The notes beneath the pieces were generated by a model. It was not told the origin of the DNA. It did no database searches and saw only the letters and a list, made by a program, of their open reading frames with translations. A stretch of 64,000 nucleotides of DNA from CAZUGA01 sp964619885 (GTDB lineage: Bacteria > Pseudomonadota > Gammaproteobacteria > Methylococcales > UBA1147). The stretch's first letter is position 1, and each line of letters starts with the position of its first letter. The stretch spans positions 1 to 64,000 of the forward strand of contig CAZUGA010000010.1 in NCBI GenBank assembly GCA_964619885.1, read 5' to 3'. Both the position numbers and the translations under genes were made by a program. Of the stretch, positions 27,972 to 37,601 are shown one piece after another.

Positions 27972-29264
27972 CTAATCTTTTTCTCGCACGCTCCAGATTG
28001 CCATACATGCGATCAGCAAAGGAAAAGCAAAAATGAGTAAACTGTTTGCTGGGGTCACACCACGACTTGCCAACCACCCGCCTATGACCGGAGAAACTAT
28101 TGCTCCAGTGCGTCCTGCTCCAATCGCCCAGCCGATACCGGTATTTCTCATCTCCGTCGCATAGATTCTGGCAGCCACCGTATAAAGTCCAATTAAACCA
28201 CCTTGTACGCCAAATCCGATCAATCCAAACACGGCAAATTTCAGCCAATCACCGCTTAAATGGCCGAATGTGATCATCAATATTGCAGTCATTACATAGA
28301 ATAAGACAATCGCAGGTCTCAACCCAATAACCTGCGATGAATAACCCTGACAAAGATTCCCGAATATGGCACCCATATTGAAAACGGTACCCGCATATAT
28401 CGCCAGTTCCATAGACATACCCGCATTACGGGCAAGATTGGGGATCCAGGTAACCAATAGATATAGCGTTGCAAAACCCATAAAAAAAGCGATCCACAAC
28501 TTAACGGTCGAGGCAACTCTTCCGTGATTAAATAAAGAACCAAGACCCGGTGCTTTTTTTGCCTGCTCACTGGCTACCGGCAACCTACCGAGACCGACGT
28601 GCCCCATACTGCCTAGGATACGATTCAATTTCTGTAACCCATCCCGTGGTTGTTTTTTGATCAACCAATCCCAGGATTCAGACAGCATGCATAGCGCCAG
28701 CGGCAAGCAAATTATCGTGGCAAGCCCGGCACATAGAAACATTGTGCGCCATCCATAAACAGGTATGATCTGCGCAGCAACCAGTCCAGAAAGAGTCGCG
28801 CCTATCGGATATCCAGTTAGAACAATACTCACTATAAAATTGCGCTGCCGCTCTGGCGCATATTCAGACGCCAGAGTTACTGTGCTGGCCAGCATCGCAC
28901 CGATACCTAGTCCTGATAAAAAACGTAGAACGATCAGATGCCAGATTTCTTGCGCCGCTGCGGTCAATAGCACACCGCCCCCCATGACGATGATGCACAA
29001 AATTATAATCGTACGCCGGCCAATCACATCCGCCCAAGGCGCAAGAAAAGCAGCACCCAATGTCATACCAAGTAGCGCTGAACTAAATACCACACCCAGT
29101 GTTTTGGGCAGAATTCCCCATTCCTCGGACAAGGATGGCGCGGAATAGCTAATCACCATCACGTCCATGCCGTCCAGCATATTCATTAATACGCACAAAA
29201 CTATGACGCTAATCTGCGTTCCGCTGATACGACCCTGGTCTATCAATTGGCGAATTTCATTCAT
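27972..29264 (-). CDS. MFS transporter, aromatic acid:H+ symporter type
   Basis: A 430-residue, twelve-helix major facilitator protein. The N terminus (IDQGRISGTQISVIVLCVLMNMLDGMDVMVISYSAPSL) with DGMD in helix 1 is diagnostic for the AAHS family (PcaK, BenK, MucK), which imports aromatic acids. The loop 2-3 motif is WADVIGRRTII. The region LASEYAPERQRNFIVSIVLTGYPIGATLSG holds the conserved family arginines. No aromatic-degradation gene is adjacent apart from the distant HPPD-like protein at 8.2 kb, so the substrate is open. It is probably a single-gene unit. Confidence 0.85.
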   Translation of the reverse strand: MNEIRQLIDQGRISGTQISVIVLCVLMNMLDGMDVMVISYSAPSLSEEWGILPKTLGVVFSSALLGMTLGAAFLAPWADVIGRRTIIILCIIVMGGGVLLTAAAQEIWHLIVLRFLSGLGIGAMLASTVTLASEYAPERQRNFIVSIVLTGYPIGATLSGLVAAQIIPVYGWRTMFLCAGLATIICLPLALCMLSESWDWLIKKQPRDGLQKLNRILGSMGHVGLGRLPVASEQAKKAPGLGSLFNHGRVASTVKLWIAFFMGFATLYLLVTWIPNLARNAGMSMELAIYAGTVFNMGAIFGNLCQGYSSQVIGLRPAIVLFYVMTAILMITFGHLSGDWLKFAVFGLIGFGVQGGLIGLYTVAARIYATEMRNTGIGWAIGAGRTGAIVSPVIGGWLASRGVTPANSLLIFAFPLLIACMAIWSVREKD

Positions 29265-29363
29265 AGGTGTGATTTAAGTGGATCGAATATTTTACTGATT
29301 GGCAGGTATTGAATGACCGGTAATGCGGTCGACCGATCCCACCAACAGTTTATCGCATCCGAG

Positions 29364-30209
29364 CTAGCCTAATTCATAGGTACTGATTCCGAACACTTTG
29401 TGATCAGCCAACTTCGGATGACCTTTAAGATACATCCTACCGGTCGCAAATACTTGCTCCATGGGCTGGCTTTGGACCAAAGCTAAGGCTTCCGCGTTAA
29501 TTTCCGGTATATCGATAATGATTGGGGTTCCCGCTACTGGCGATTGCACGGCCTGCAACAAGGCCAGTGCAATTTCAAAATTGTCTGCAAACAATGGCCC
29601 GATTTTATGGCCGTCGACACATTGGCGACGAACGGTATAACCCTTTAACTGCCCGTGTTCTACAAACCCCAGCGCCAATGCGTCCGGCTGGCTGATCCAT
29701 GCGCGAAGAAATTTACTCCGCGAAGCTGGGAAGCATTCGCGATCATAGGCTTCCAACTGCGAAAATGAAACCTCACCCAGCGAACGGATTGCGCTGTTAT
29801 CAATCCGCCGCTTTATTGCGGTACCTCGGTAGCGAAAATTCTGATAGGCGAGGCGGTAACCCACTCGTTCGTAAATAGGAATATTCTCTAGCACACCATC
29901 GATGCCAGCATTTCTTGCGCCAACATATTCCAAGCGTGCCTGGGTCAACGCTATACCATATCCCTGCTCGCGATACCTGGGTTCGACGATATACAAACCA
30001 CAAAAAGCAAATTCATCATCGTAGATAACCGCATTTCCTACAGCAACCGGCTCGTTATCCACTGTACCTATAAAAAAACCGTTCGGGTCCGCTTGGTAAT
30101 AAAGGTCTGCGTCATGGATCCCCGGGTTCCAACCTTCGCGAGCAGCCCAGTCGATCGCAATTTGCACTTGATTGGCCGTCATTCTATTGATTTTATAGTT
30201 TGAATCCAT
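29364..30209 (-). CDS. GNAT N-acetyltransferase with C-terminal YitH-type domain
   Basis: A 281-residue protein from the ATG at 30209; the open frame extends upstream into the deacetylase gene. The N-terminal GNAT domain shows EGWNPGIHDADLYYQADPNGFFIG, the beta-4 strand FCGLYIVEPRYREQGYGIALTQ with the acetyl-CoA loop RYREQGYG, and IDGVLENIPIYERVGYRLAYQNFRYRG. The C-terminal half (about 140-275) resembles the acetyltransferase-18 domain. It acts on an unknown amine. The start lies next to the stop of the PuuE-type gene (three bases apart), so both are one transcript. Confidence 0.85.
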   Translation of the reverse strand: MDSNYKINRMTANQVQIAIDWAAREGWNPGIHDADLYYQADPNGFFIGTVDNEPVAVGNAVIYDDEFAFCGLYIVEPRYREQGYGIALTQARLEYVGARNAGIDGVLENIPIYERVGYRLAYQNFRYRGTAIKRRIDNSAIRSLGEVSFSQLEAYDRECFPASRSKFLRAWISQPDALALGFVEHGQLKGYTVRRQCVDGHKIGPLFADNFEIALALLQAVQSPVAGTPIIIDIPEINAEALALVQSQPMEQVFATGRMYLKGHPKLADHKVFGISTYELG

Positions 30210-30211
30210 GA

Positions 30212-31141
30212 TCAAGTCTCTAGGGTTTTGGCGGGATGTTGTTGATACCAAAGTTGCGCGATCGCTTCGCGCGTTGTGATCCAAATGTTGGGAAATTGCT
30301 CCAAAAAGTCGAGAAAACGGTAAATAATCTCCGCCCTTCCAGGACGGCCGCTGATTCTAGCGTGTAGGGCTACAGTCATCATTTTGGGTGACGCCTCTCC
30401 TTCACGATATAAACAGCGTATGGTATTTTGTAGATACTGTAAAAAATCATCGCCGGACGTCCAACCCGGGCTGAGAAAGTATTTGGCATCATTCGCATCG
30501 AAACTGTACGGAATGACCAGATGCGGACGCGAATTGACTTCGACCCAATACGGTAGATCGTCCGCGTAACTTTCGGAATCGTAGCGCAAACCCGCCTCGG
30601 CAATCAGCCTCCGAGTATTTAGGCTTTTCCTCCCGGTATACCATCCAACAGCGGGTCTTCCGATCAGCCTTTCAATGATCTCTAAGGTTCGAACAATATG
30701 TTCGCGCTCCAAATTGGGCTGGACACCCCGGTAATCGATCCAACGGTAGCCATGCCCCGCCACCTCGTGTGAACTGGCAGCCAAATGCGCGGCCAATGCC
30801 GGATTGCGCTCCAGCGCTTGCCCACAGACCCATAATGTCAGCGGTAATCCCCGAGTTTCGAATAGATTCAGCAATCGCCAGATCCCACAGCGAGCGCCGT
30901 ACTCAAAGATCGATTCAGAAAACAGATCTCTCTGGCCAATCAGCGGTTTCCGCCCGGACAATTCCATCAGATAGTTTTCTGAAGCCGCGTCGCCGTCCAG
31001 AATACAGGACTCCGCCCCCTCCTCCAGATTTATTACAAAATTTAACGCAAGCTGAGTATTGCCGGGCCATTCGGGCTGAGGTGGAACCCGACCGTAGCCT
31101 ATAAAATCTCTTTGCAAATTTTTTGGTTCGGTAATATCCAT
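30212..31141 (-). CDS. PuuE-type polysaccharide deacetylase family protein
   Basis: A 309-residue protein from the ATG at 31141; an upstream frame extension is not supported. It carries RDFIGYGRVPPQPEWPGNTQLALNFVINLEEGAESCILDGDAASENYL, the hallmark of PuuE (allantoinase-type members of carbohydrate esterase 4). Further seen are FEYGARCGIWRLLNLF, VCGQALERNPALAAHLAASSHEVAGHGYRWIDY (metal-binding His) and RISGRPGRAEIIYRFLDF. PuuE hydrolyses allantoin in ureide catabolism, but no urate or allantoin genes are nearby; the GNAT gene follows in the same transcript. Function as allantoinase is inferred from the family only. Confidence 0.85.
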   Translation of the reverse strand: MDITEPKNLQRDFIGYGRVPPQPEWPGNTQLALNFVINLEEGAESCILDGDAASENYLMELSGRKPLIGQRDLFSESIFEYGARCGIWRLLNLFETRGLPLTLWVCGQALERNPALAAHLAASSHEVAGHGYRWIDYRGVQPNLEREHIVRTLEIIERLIGRPAVGWYTGRKSLNTRRLIAEAGLRYDSESYADDLPYWVEVNSRPHLVIPYSFDANDAKYFLSPGWTSGDDFLQYLQNTIRCLYREGEASPKMMTVALHARISGRPGRAEIIYRFLDFLEQFPNIWITTREAIAQLWYQQHPAKTLET

Positions 31142-31510
31142 GGGGCTAGTCTGACAGACGGCGGTTTTCCGGCAGCATTCGGAGCAGTATTGCATGAATA
31201 CAGTCTTTCGCGCCATTCTAATAGTGGAGGTCTCCGGTCACAACGGAGTTATATATCCGGCGAATTCTGCTTTGAAAAAAATCCTTTAAACGAGGCTTGA
31301 CTGACATCAATAAAAATTGATTAATCCGTCCGTGACAAAACGCTTTCACCCTATCGAAATATACATCCAACTTGACGGGTCTACTGGAACAGCATCGATC
31401 GATACGTACCATCATCAAATGACTAGTCCGTATCAACGCTATTTTGCCGGTTTGATGTCACCGATGTATTACGAAATTCCCACATTTGAAACAACAGAAC
31501 GAATGACGCC
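31142..31510. other. divergent intergenic region, PuuE-type / malic enzyme
   Basis: About 370 bases with no gene. It should hold the promoters of the leftward deacetylase/GNAT pair and the rightward malic enzyme. A 10-base palindrome ATCGATCGAT occurs near 31396. No other regulatory site could be assigned. Confidence 0.45.
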
Positions 31511-33130
31511 ATGAATAACAAACAACATCCAACCGGTTTCGAAGTTCTTTTCAACCCAGCCCTAAATAAAGGCACCGCGTTTACCGAAGAAGAAAGAAAA
31601 AAATATAAACTGTGCGGATTATTGCCACCGCGCGTCAGCGATCCCGATGTGCAGCTGCACCGTGCAATGGAAAATATGCGGCGCAAATATTATGACATTG
31701 AACGTTACATCTTCTTGTCAGCATTACAGAATAGGAATGAAAGGCTCTATTACCGAGCCATTATGGAACACATCGAAGAGATAATGCCATTGGTCTATAC
31801 ACCGACAGTAGGACAGGCTTGCAAAGAATTCGCTGCAATATTCCGGCAACCCAAAGGTTTGTATATCTCAGCCCAAGAGCGCGGCAATGTGCAGGAAATT
31901 TTGGCCAATTGGCCAGAACGAGATGTACGGATAATTGTAGTAACCGATGGAGAACGAATTTTGGGCCTGGGTGACCTGGGTGCCAACGGTATGGGTATTC
32001 CGATTGGAAAACTCGCGCTCTATGTTGCTTGCGCTGGAATCCAACCACATCAATGCTTGCCGGTATTATTAGATGTGGGAACAAACAATGAAGATCTGCG
32101 CAATGACCCGCTTTATTTGGGTATCAATCAAGCACGTATTACCGGACCCAAATACGACGAATTGGTAAACGAATTTATCCAGTCGGTCCAGTGGACCTAT
32201 CCCAGGGCATTGATACAATTTGAAGATTTTCTAACGCCGAATGCTTATCGATTATTGAACAAATACAGGGATCAAATTCTGTGTTTTAACGATGACATAC
32301 AAGGCACTGCCGCGGTGGCTTTGGCCGGAGTCTACGCGTCGACCCGTATATCCGGATTAAAATTTTCAGATCTGCGCATTATGTTTTTGGGCGCCGGATC
32401 GGCGGCAACCGGCATCGCGGACTTAATTGTTTATGCGTTACAGAAAGAGGGCCTCAGCAGGGACGATGCGCTGCAACGCCTATGGTTCGTGGATATTGAC
32501 GGCTTGATCGTGAAGAACCGTAAAAATTTGATGCCGCATAACCTACCTTATGCCCATAAATTCCAGAACGCCAATTTCATGGACGCGATACAACTCATAA
32601 AGCCGCAGGTTCTGATCGGCGCGACAGGGTCTCCCAACACCTTTACCCAACCAATCATTGAACTTATGGCGACCATTAATCAGCGGCCTGCCATATTTGC
32701 GTTGTCCAACCCGACTTCGCGTGCAGAATGCACCGCACAACAAGCTTACGAATGGAGCAACGGCCGCGCAATATTTGCCAGCGGCAGCCCATTCCCGGAA
32801 ATCACAATGGATGGCAAGATATTTAAACCCGGACAAGGCAACAATGCCTACATCTTTCCAGGAATTGGTTTGAGCGCGGTCGTGTGTGAGGCATCCAGAA
32901 TAACCGAAGACATGTTTTTGACCGCCGCCAAATCCCTGTCCGATCAAGTGACGGACGCCCATTTATCCGTTGGTTCAATCTATCCACCATTGAATGAAAT
33001 ACGGGCTGTATCGGTAGAAATCGCAGCGAATGTCGTTGAGCAAGCATATCAACAAAATTTTGCCCATATGCCCAAACCTACGGACGTAAAACAAGCGATC
33101 AAAAATTATATGTACGATCCGCGCTATTAA
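31511..33130 (+). CDS. malic enzyme (NAD-type, second copy)
   Basis: A 539-residue malate dehydrogenase (decarboxylating). Segments are NPALNKGTAFTEEERKKYKLCGLLPPRV, YTPTVGQACKEFAAIFR, RIIVVTDGERILGLGDLGANGMGIPIGKL, the metal site FEDFLTPNAYRLLNKYRDQILCFNDDIQGTAAV, the dinucleotide site FLGAGSAATGIADLIV and FALSNPTSRAECTAQQAYEWSNGRAIFASGSPF. It differs widely from the 9.5 kb copy and is not its recent duplicate. No strong ribosome binding site is visible before the ATG. Confidence 0.93.
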   Translation: MNNKQHPTGFEVLFNPALNKGTAFTEEERKKYKLCGLLPPRVSDPDVQLHRAMENMRRKYYDIERYIFLSALQNRNERLYYRAIMEHIEEIMPLVYTPTVGQACKEFAAIFRQPKGLYISAQERGNVQEILANWPERDVRIIVVTDGERILGLGDLGANGMGIPIGKLALYVACAGIQPHQCLPVLLDVGTNNEDLRNDPLYLGINQARITGPKYDELVNEFIQSVQWTYPRALIQFEDFLTPNAYRLLNKYRDQILCFNDDIQGTAAVALAGVYASTRISGLKFSDLRIMFLGAGSAATGIADLIVYALQKEGLSRDDALQRLWFVDIDGLIVKNRKNLMPHNLPYAHKFQNANFMDAIQLIKPQVLIGATGSPNTFTQPIIELMATINQRPAIFALSNPTSRAECTAQQAYEWSNGRAIFASGSPFPEITMDGKIFKPGQGNNAYIFPGIGLSAVVCEASRITEDMFLTAAKSLSDQVTDAHLSVGSIYPPLNEIRAVSVEIAANVVEQAYQQNFAHMPKPTDVKQAIKNYMYDPRY

Positions 33131-33277
33131 ATCCTAATGTATTGAACTGGAATAGCCTTATCGGATAAAAAGGCCTTCAACCTAGAATAATTTAACCTAC
33201 CAATCATCATAACAGCGGGACACGCACGCCGATGTCGTTATATCATGCCTTATAGCTTGCCGACGCACGAGATCCCG

Positions 33278-34783
33278 ATGAATTCAAACATGCGGCAATG
33301 GTGGATATTTTTTAGTACCAGCCTGCTGATCGTGTTGATGAATATCGACATGACCGGGGTAAACCTGGCGTTGACGTCAATCGCGCAAGACTTGCGTTTG
33401 AGTATCTTCAGCGTTCAATCGATTATTAGCGCCTATTTGATCGGCGGGGCCGCGCTGGTCACATTGGGCGGCTTACTGGGCGATTTGTACGGGCGCAAAA
33501 AAATATTCCTAACCGGTACCGCGTTGTTCACGCTCGCTTCAATATCTGTCGGACTAGCACACACCGATTGGGTCATTCTACTCGGACGATTATTTCAAGG
33601 ATTTGGTGCGGCGTTGTCGTGGCCGTTGGCCATCGTGATCGTTCGCGAAGCCTTTGTAGGACGCGAAGGTTTTGCAATGGGATTGATTACCGCGGTCATG
33701 GGCATTTCGATGTCTATCGGTACACCCTTGGCGGGTTTAATACTGCACTATCTGGACTGGCGCTGGATTTTTTTTATTAATATACCCGTTGGAGTCTTAG
33801 TCTTTGCGGTTGGGGCATTTTGCTTGCCGCCCAAATCCGACGAGCATACGGTAACGTCTTTCCATCTTCCCAGTGCAGTAGTCTTGGTGGTTGGTTTATT
33901 GTTATTCGTATTTGCATTGAGCGAAATGTCCCACTTTGGCCTAACATCACTCCGCATAGGAATCAGCCTGATATTGGGAATTGCATTGCTAGCGGGCTTC
34001 GCCCATTGGCAAACACGGCTAAGCAATCCTTTGATCGCTATAAAGCTATTCAAGCAATCCAACCTAATATGCTGCTTTATCGTGCGATTTTTGTGGCAGG
34101 TTATCTGGATTGCAGCGTTTATGGTCTTGAGTTTATTGCTGCAAAATATCTTGGACTATCCGTCCACCAAGGCGAGCCTTTATTTTTTGGCGATCACCGG
34201 TGCATTCGCCTGCGTAGCACCCTTTGGTGGTCGTATATCGGAAAGGTATCGGGCAAGATCTTTGATCAGCATGGCATTTATTCTGTACGCAGTTTCATTC
34301 GCCGGCTTCAGTTTTAGCGCTTACCATTTAGACGAACGAATTATTCTGGTGTTATTGATGTTATTTGGCGTAGGGACTGGGATAGGTATGCCCGCATTAA
34401 TGAACGAAACACTTCGCATAGCGCCCGCCGAACGTCGTGGGATGGTCAGTGGAATCTTATACGGGATGAATTTCTTTGGTGGAGCCATAGGTGCCATACT
34501 TGTTGGCGCATTGATCAATTATCAAGCGACCCGATCATTGCTCGCCAACCTAAGCGCGCAGGGTGTTCAGCTTGCAACATCGGCGCAGCAACTGCTAATC
34601 AACGTCGCAACCGGCGTACAGAACGCTTCCGAACTAAACATCCAATTTGATCAAGCGCAAGCCCATATATTTATACCTCTGGTAAAACATAGTTTTCTGC
34701 AGGCCTTTTCTCTAGTCATGTTGAGTTTTGTTGCGATATGTGTGGCTAATCTTGTACTCGCGCGTTGGATCCGAGAAAAATAG
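33278..34783 (+). CDS. MFS transporter, DHA2-type (EmrB/QacA) family
   Basis: A 501-residue protein from the ATG at 33278; another ATG at 33245 adds 11 residues. About 14 hydrophobic segments fit the DHA2 group. Motifs are VLMNIDMTGVNLALTSIAQDL in helix 1 (family D1), GGLLGDLYGRKKIFLTG in loop 2-3, and ALSWPLAIVIVREAFVGREGFAMGLITAVMGISMSIGTPLAGLI (motif C-like, antiporter). The region between about 430 and 470 carries an extended loop (NLSAQGVQLATSAQQLLINVATGVQNASELN). Likely a drug or metabolite exporter. No adaptor (EmrA-type) is adjacent. Confidence 0.85.
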   Translation: MNSNMRQWWIFFSTSLLIVLMNIDMTGVNLALTSIAQDLRLSIFSVQSIISAYLIGGAALVTLGGLLGDLYGRKKIFLTGTALFTLASISVGLAHTDWVILLGRLFQGFGAALSWPLAIVIVREAFVGREGFAMGLITAVMGISMSIGTPLAGLILHYLDWRWIFFINIPVGVLVFAVGAFCLPPKSDEHTVTSFHLPSAVVLVVGLLLFVFALSEMSHFGLTSLRIGISLILGIALLAGFAHWQTRLSNPLIAIKLFKQSNLICCFIVRFLWQVIWIAAFMVLSLLLQNILDYPSTKASLYFLAITGAFACVAPFGGRISERYRARSLISMAFILYAVSFAGFSFSAYHLDERIILVLLMLFGVGTGIGMPALMNETLRIAPAERRGMVSGILYGMNFFGGAIGAILVGALINYQATRSLLANLSAQGVQLATSAQQLLINVATGVQNASELNIQFDQAQAHIFIPLVKHSFLQAFSLVMLSFVAICVANLVLARWIREK

Positions 34784-34846
34784 CTCGCGGTAAAGGATTA
34801 GCCGTGATATTAAAACAACAAGAATGCTGAATCAGCCCGAATCGGT

Positions 34847-35758
34847 CTATGGCACCGAAAGTAGCGCCGTCAAACTTTTCCATGATTTCGAATCAGGCTT
34901 TGCTGAGCTATTGATTAAGGCCAATAGCGCGTCATACCGATCCAATACCTCAGGTGGAGGTGGAAATGGCTTGCTATCCGTGCTCTTAAAATAAAATGGT
35001 GATACTCCCAATCGAACACCCAATCGTTGAGCTTTAATTCGGTCGCCGTCAGCCAACGCCTGGACCGCAATCATGCGAGCGAATTGATCCATGTACCACA
35101 TATCGAACCTAGAAAATGCACCGGGCGTAGTGGGGTTAAGGCGCTCATCGGTGGTGAATACCATATACTTCTGCCCCAATGTGAACGCATTCGCCCCCAT
35201 ACCCATCATACTTCGCAGCATAGAATGGACGACTTCCGCCCCGCCCGTATGGGCACCTCCTGACGTCGCCCATGCGGTCGCAGAACTCCCCATCAAATTT
35301 GATTCACCCCCTATCTCAAAAAACCGACGCGCGTAAAACGCCGGACCCTGGCCCCAGGTTGAACCGCCCATGACATAGACATTGCCAAGACTCAAAACTT
35401 TGGCAATTGCACCTTGATCCTGAAAAAATTCGGAGCCATCGTAGTAGCTTAGGCTAATGGGTAATTTAAACTGTTTGATGTGATTTCGAAGCAAAATGTA
35501 AATGCCAAATCCAGCCCGCATACAATCGTGCCGGTTCGTGTAGGGACTGGGCGCCAAACTGATAAAAACCACCTGCTTTTTGCCAGAGCGTCCATCTGCA
35601 CGTTGGTCCGCCGCTCGGGTTTCAATTACGGCATCCGAACCCGCTTCGATCGCCAGGCTACATACCGAACCGCCCACAAAAATGACGACGCTCAACAGCG
35701 TTATGACGGCTTTCCGTCCCCACTGTTTAATCATTAAAGCGTATTGGAAAATATTCAT
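34847..35758 (-). CDS. exported flavodoxin-like (WrbA-like) protein
   Basis: A 303-residue protein of uncertain family. Residues about 15-37 are a membrane or signal segment (AVITLLSVVIFVGGSVCSLA). The part from 75 on resembles flavodoxin/WrbA proteins: VYVMGGSTWGQGPAFYARRFFEIGGESNLMGSSATAWATSGGAHTGGAEVVHSMLRSMMGMGA parallels the FMN-binding loops of WrbA (GTPTRFGNM, then the TGTQHGGQE-type loop). A cofactor-binding fold with an export signal is unusual. It could be a periplasmic flavoprotein or an inactive relative. Convergent with the MFS gene at 34783. Confidence 0.55.
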   Translation of the reverse strand: MNIFQYALMIKQWGRKAVITLLSVVIFVGGSVCSLAIEAGSDAVIETRAADQRADGRSGKKQVVFISLAPSPYTNRHDCMRAGFGIYILLRNHIKQFKLPISLSYYDGSEFFQDQGAIAKVLSLGNVYVMGGSTWGQGPAFYARRFFEIGGESNLMGSSATAWATSGGAHTGGAEVVHSMLRSMMGMGANAFTLGQKYMVFTTDERLNPTTPGAFSRFDMWYMDQFARMIAVQALADGDRIKAQRLGVRLGVSPFYFKSTDSKPFPPPPEVLDRYDALLALINSSAKPDSKSWKSLTALLSVP

Positions 35759-35794
35759 TCATTAAGTTTAAATATCAAAATTCTAGAATTCACG

Positions 35795-36445
35795 TCACAA
35801 CATAAAATACGCTTTTATACCGGCCAGAACGTTGGCAACCGCCATGGAAGCCAATATTAGGCCCATAACCCGGCTAACAATGCTGGCACCGCTGTTTCCA
35901 ATCAAACGCACAACCCAACTCGCAACAAGCATCAACATCAACACGATCAATAACACTGAAAGCATGACCGCCGTGGTTTGAGCTTGTTCGGCCAATGAGA
36001 AGCGTTCATTCTCGGTCTGTAATACCGCAGCAAGCATTGCACCAGGATGCGCTATGGAAGGAATCGCGAGCGGAAAAACCGCCGTCTCGTTGCCACTGGC
36101 TACAAGTTTGACCTCTTGCTCGGGCTTGCTTTCTCCGAAAATCATAGACAACGCGAAAATAAACAAAACGATTCCGCCAGCCACTTGAAACGCCGATAAT
36201 GGAATATTCATCGCGCCGAGTATCAACTCCCCCGCCACAACGAAAAATACCAGAATGGCTGCTGCAAAAATCGTTGCTTTTAGTGCAATCACCCGCTTAA
36301 TAGAATCTTCGTAATCGCGGGTTACCGCAATAAAAACAGGTACGGTCCCAATAGGGTCAATTACCGCGAAAAAGAATATAAAGGATGCGATGATGTCTTC
36401 CACTGATACTCCCAAATTCAAATGCGTTGGGGCAACCTTTAACAA
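35795..36445 (-). CDS. MarC-family integral membrane protein
   Basis: A 216-residue membrane protein with about six helices. Family segments are FIFFFAVIDPIGTVPVFIAVTRDY near the N terminus, GGIVLFIFALSMIFGE, PLAIPSIAHPGAMLAAVL and ISRVMGLILASMAVANVLAGIKAYF-like ending. MarC proteins were once linked to antibiotic resistance but their role is unknown. It lies 15 bases after the CDF gene, on the same strand, so probably co-transcribed. Confidence 0.88.
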   Translation of the reverse strand: MLKVAPTHLNLGVSVEDIIASFIFFFAVIDPIGTVPVFIAVTRDYEDSIKRVIALKATIFAAAILVFFVVAGELILGAMNIPLSAFQVAGGIVLFIFALSMIFGESKPEQEVKLVASGNETAVFPLAIPSIAHPGAMLAAVLQTENERFSLAEQAQTTAVMLSVLLIVLMLMLVASWVVRLIGNSGASIVSRVMGLILASMAVANVLAGIKAYFML

Positions 36446-36460
36446 GCAGGCGATAGCAAA

Positions 36461-37363
36461 CTAGTTATTCGCGTTGGCCAGTTCGCATGGTGGTCGACCG
36501 TTGCCATTTTCGACCTGAATCGTCGAATGTCCAATACCATAGTTTTCATGCAATTCGTGAGCGATCCGGTATAAAAATTCATCTTCCATTTTTGTATCCG
36601 GAACCACCAAATGTGCCGTCAACGCAGATTCTGTGGTACTCATCCCCCAGATATGCAGATCATGGAGGGATACAACTCCGGGTAGCGACAGCAAATAATT
36701 TCGCACATCTGCCGGATTTATATTTCCCGGTACTGCATCTACCGCCAGATGCAGGGAATCTGTCAATAACCCCCATGTACCGTGGATGATCACGACGACA
36801 ATAACCAGACTGATGACCGGATCAAGCCAAACCTTAGAGGTCATCATGATCGCGATTCCAGCCAACACAACACCGATGGATACAGCAGCGTCAGCCAGCA
36901 TGTGGATATAGGCACCCTTAATATTCAAGTCATTTTTTTGATCCTTCATAAACAGCATCGCGGTGGCTGCGTTAACGATCACGCCAATAAACGCCACGAC
37001 AATCATTGTTCCGCCTTGCACTTGCGCCGGTTCAGTCAAACGCACGACCGCTTCCCAAGCCATCGCGCCCATCGCCATTAGTAACAAAATGGCACTAAAC
37101 AACGGTGACAGAATCGTTGCGCGTCGCAATCCGTAGGTGAGGCGCTCGGTCGGTTTTCTTTTGGCTAAATAACTCGCCACCCAAGCTATCACCAAGCTGA
37201 GAACATCGGTGAGGTTGTGGCCCGCATCGGCAATCAGTGCGAGTGATTCGGCAATGACACCGTAAAACACTTCAACACCGACAAACCCTAGGTTCAAAAG
37301 AATTCCTATCGCGAATGCCCGATTATAGTTGGTTGGGGTAGAATGCTGATGATCGTGTGACAT
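36461..37363 (-). CDS. CDF-family zinc/cation efflux protein (CzcD/ZitB type)
   Basis: A 300-residue protein with six membrane helices. Metal-site residues lie in SLALIADAGHNLTDVLSL (helix 2, H/D pair) and AYIHMLADAAVSIGVVLAG (helix 5, HxxxD). The N terminus is His-rich (MSHDHQHS). The cytoplasmic C-terminal domain shows SLPGVVSLHDLHIWGMSTTESALTAHLVV, typical of ZitB/CzcD. It exports Zn2+ or related ions. Divergent from a ZIP importer-type gene at 37602, with a shared 240-base promoter region. Confidence 0.93.
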   Translation of the reverse strand: MSHDHQHSTPTNYNRAFAIGILLNLGFVGVEVFYGVIAESLALIADAGHNLTDVLSLVIAWVASYLAKRKPTERLTYGLRRATILSPLFSAILLLMAMGAMAWEAVVRLTEPAQVQGGTMIVVAFIGVIVNAATAMLFMKDQKNDLNIKGAYIHMLADAAVSIGVVLAGIAIMMTSKVWLDPVISLVIVVVIIHGTWGLLTDSLHLAVDAVPGNINPADVRNYLLSLPGVVSLHDLHIWGMSTTESALTAHLVVPDTKMEDEFLYRIAHELHENYGIGHSTIQVENGNGRPPCELANANN

Positions 37364-37531
37364 TGAAAAAACTATTGGGCTACAGGTTATTTAATAAATG
37401 GTCGCTTCCGCAAAACAGCTAAGATCAATCGAGAAACCGTACGCTTAGCTGCTCAATTGTGCAAGATAGAATGACTGCGTCATTTGCTATCCGATGCTCA
37501 CGGCTTTATATGAATCCAACAATCAGAATTT

Positions 37532-37556
37532 ATAGCGCTGCTGAATTTGGCGCTAT
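37532..37556. promoter_or_regulatory. inverted repeat in the CDF/ZIP divergent region
   Basis: ATAGCGC (37532-37538) and GCGCTAT (37550-37556) form an inverted repeat with 11 bases between, upstream of the ZIP gene. It could be an operator for a metal-responsive repressor, or simply a hairpin. No second copy was seen upstream of the CDF start. Confidence 0.3.
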
Positions 37557-37601
37557 TGCATAGTATCATTCCTGCTCCCGCTGCTTTTTGAAGAGGCCAA
37601 T

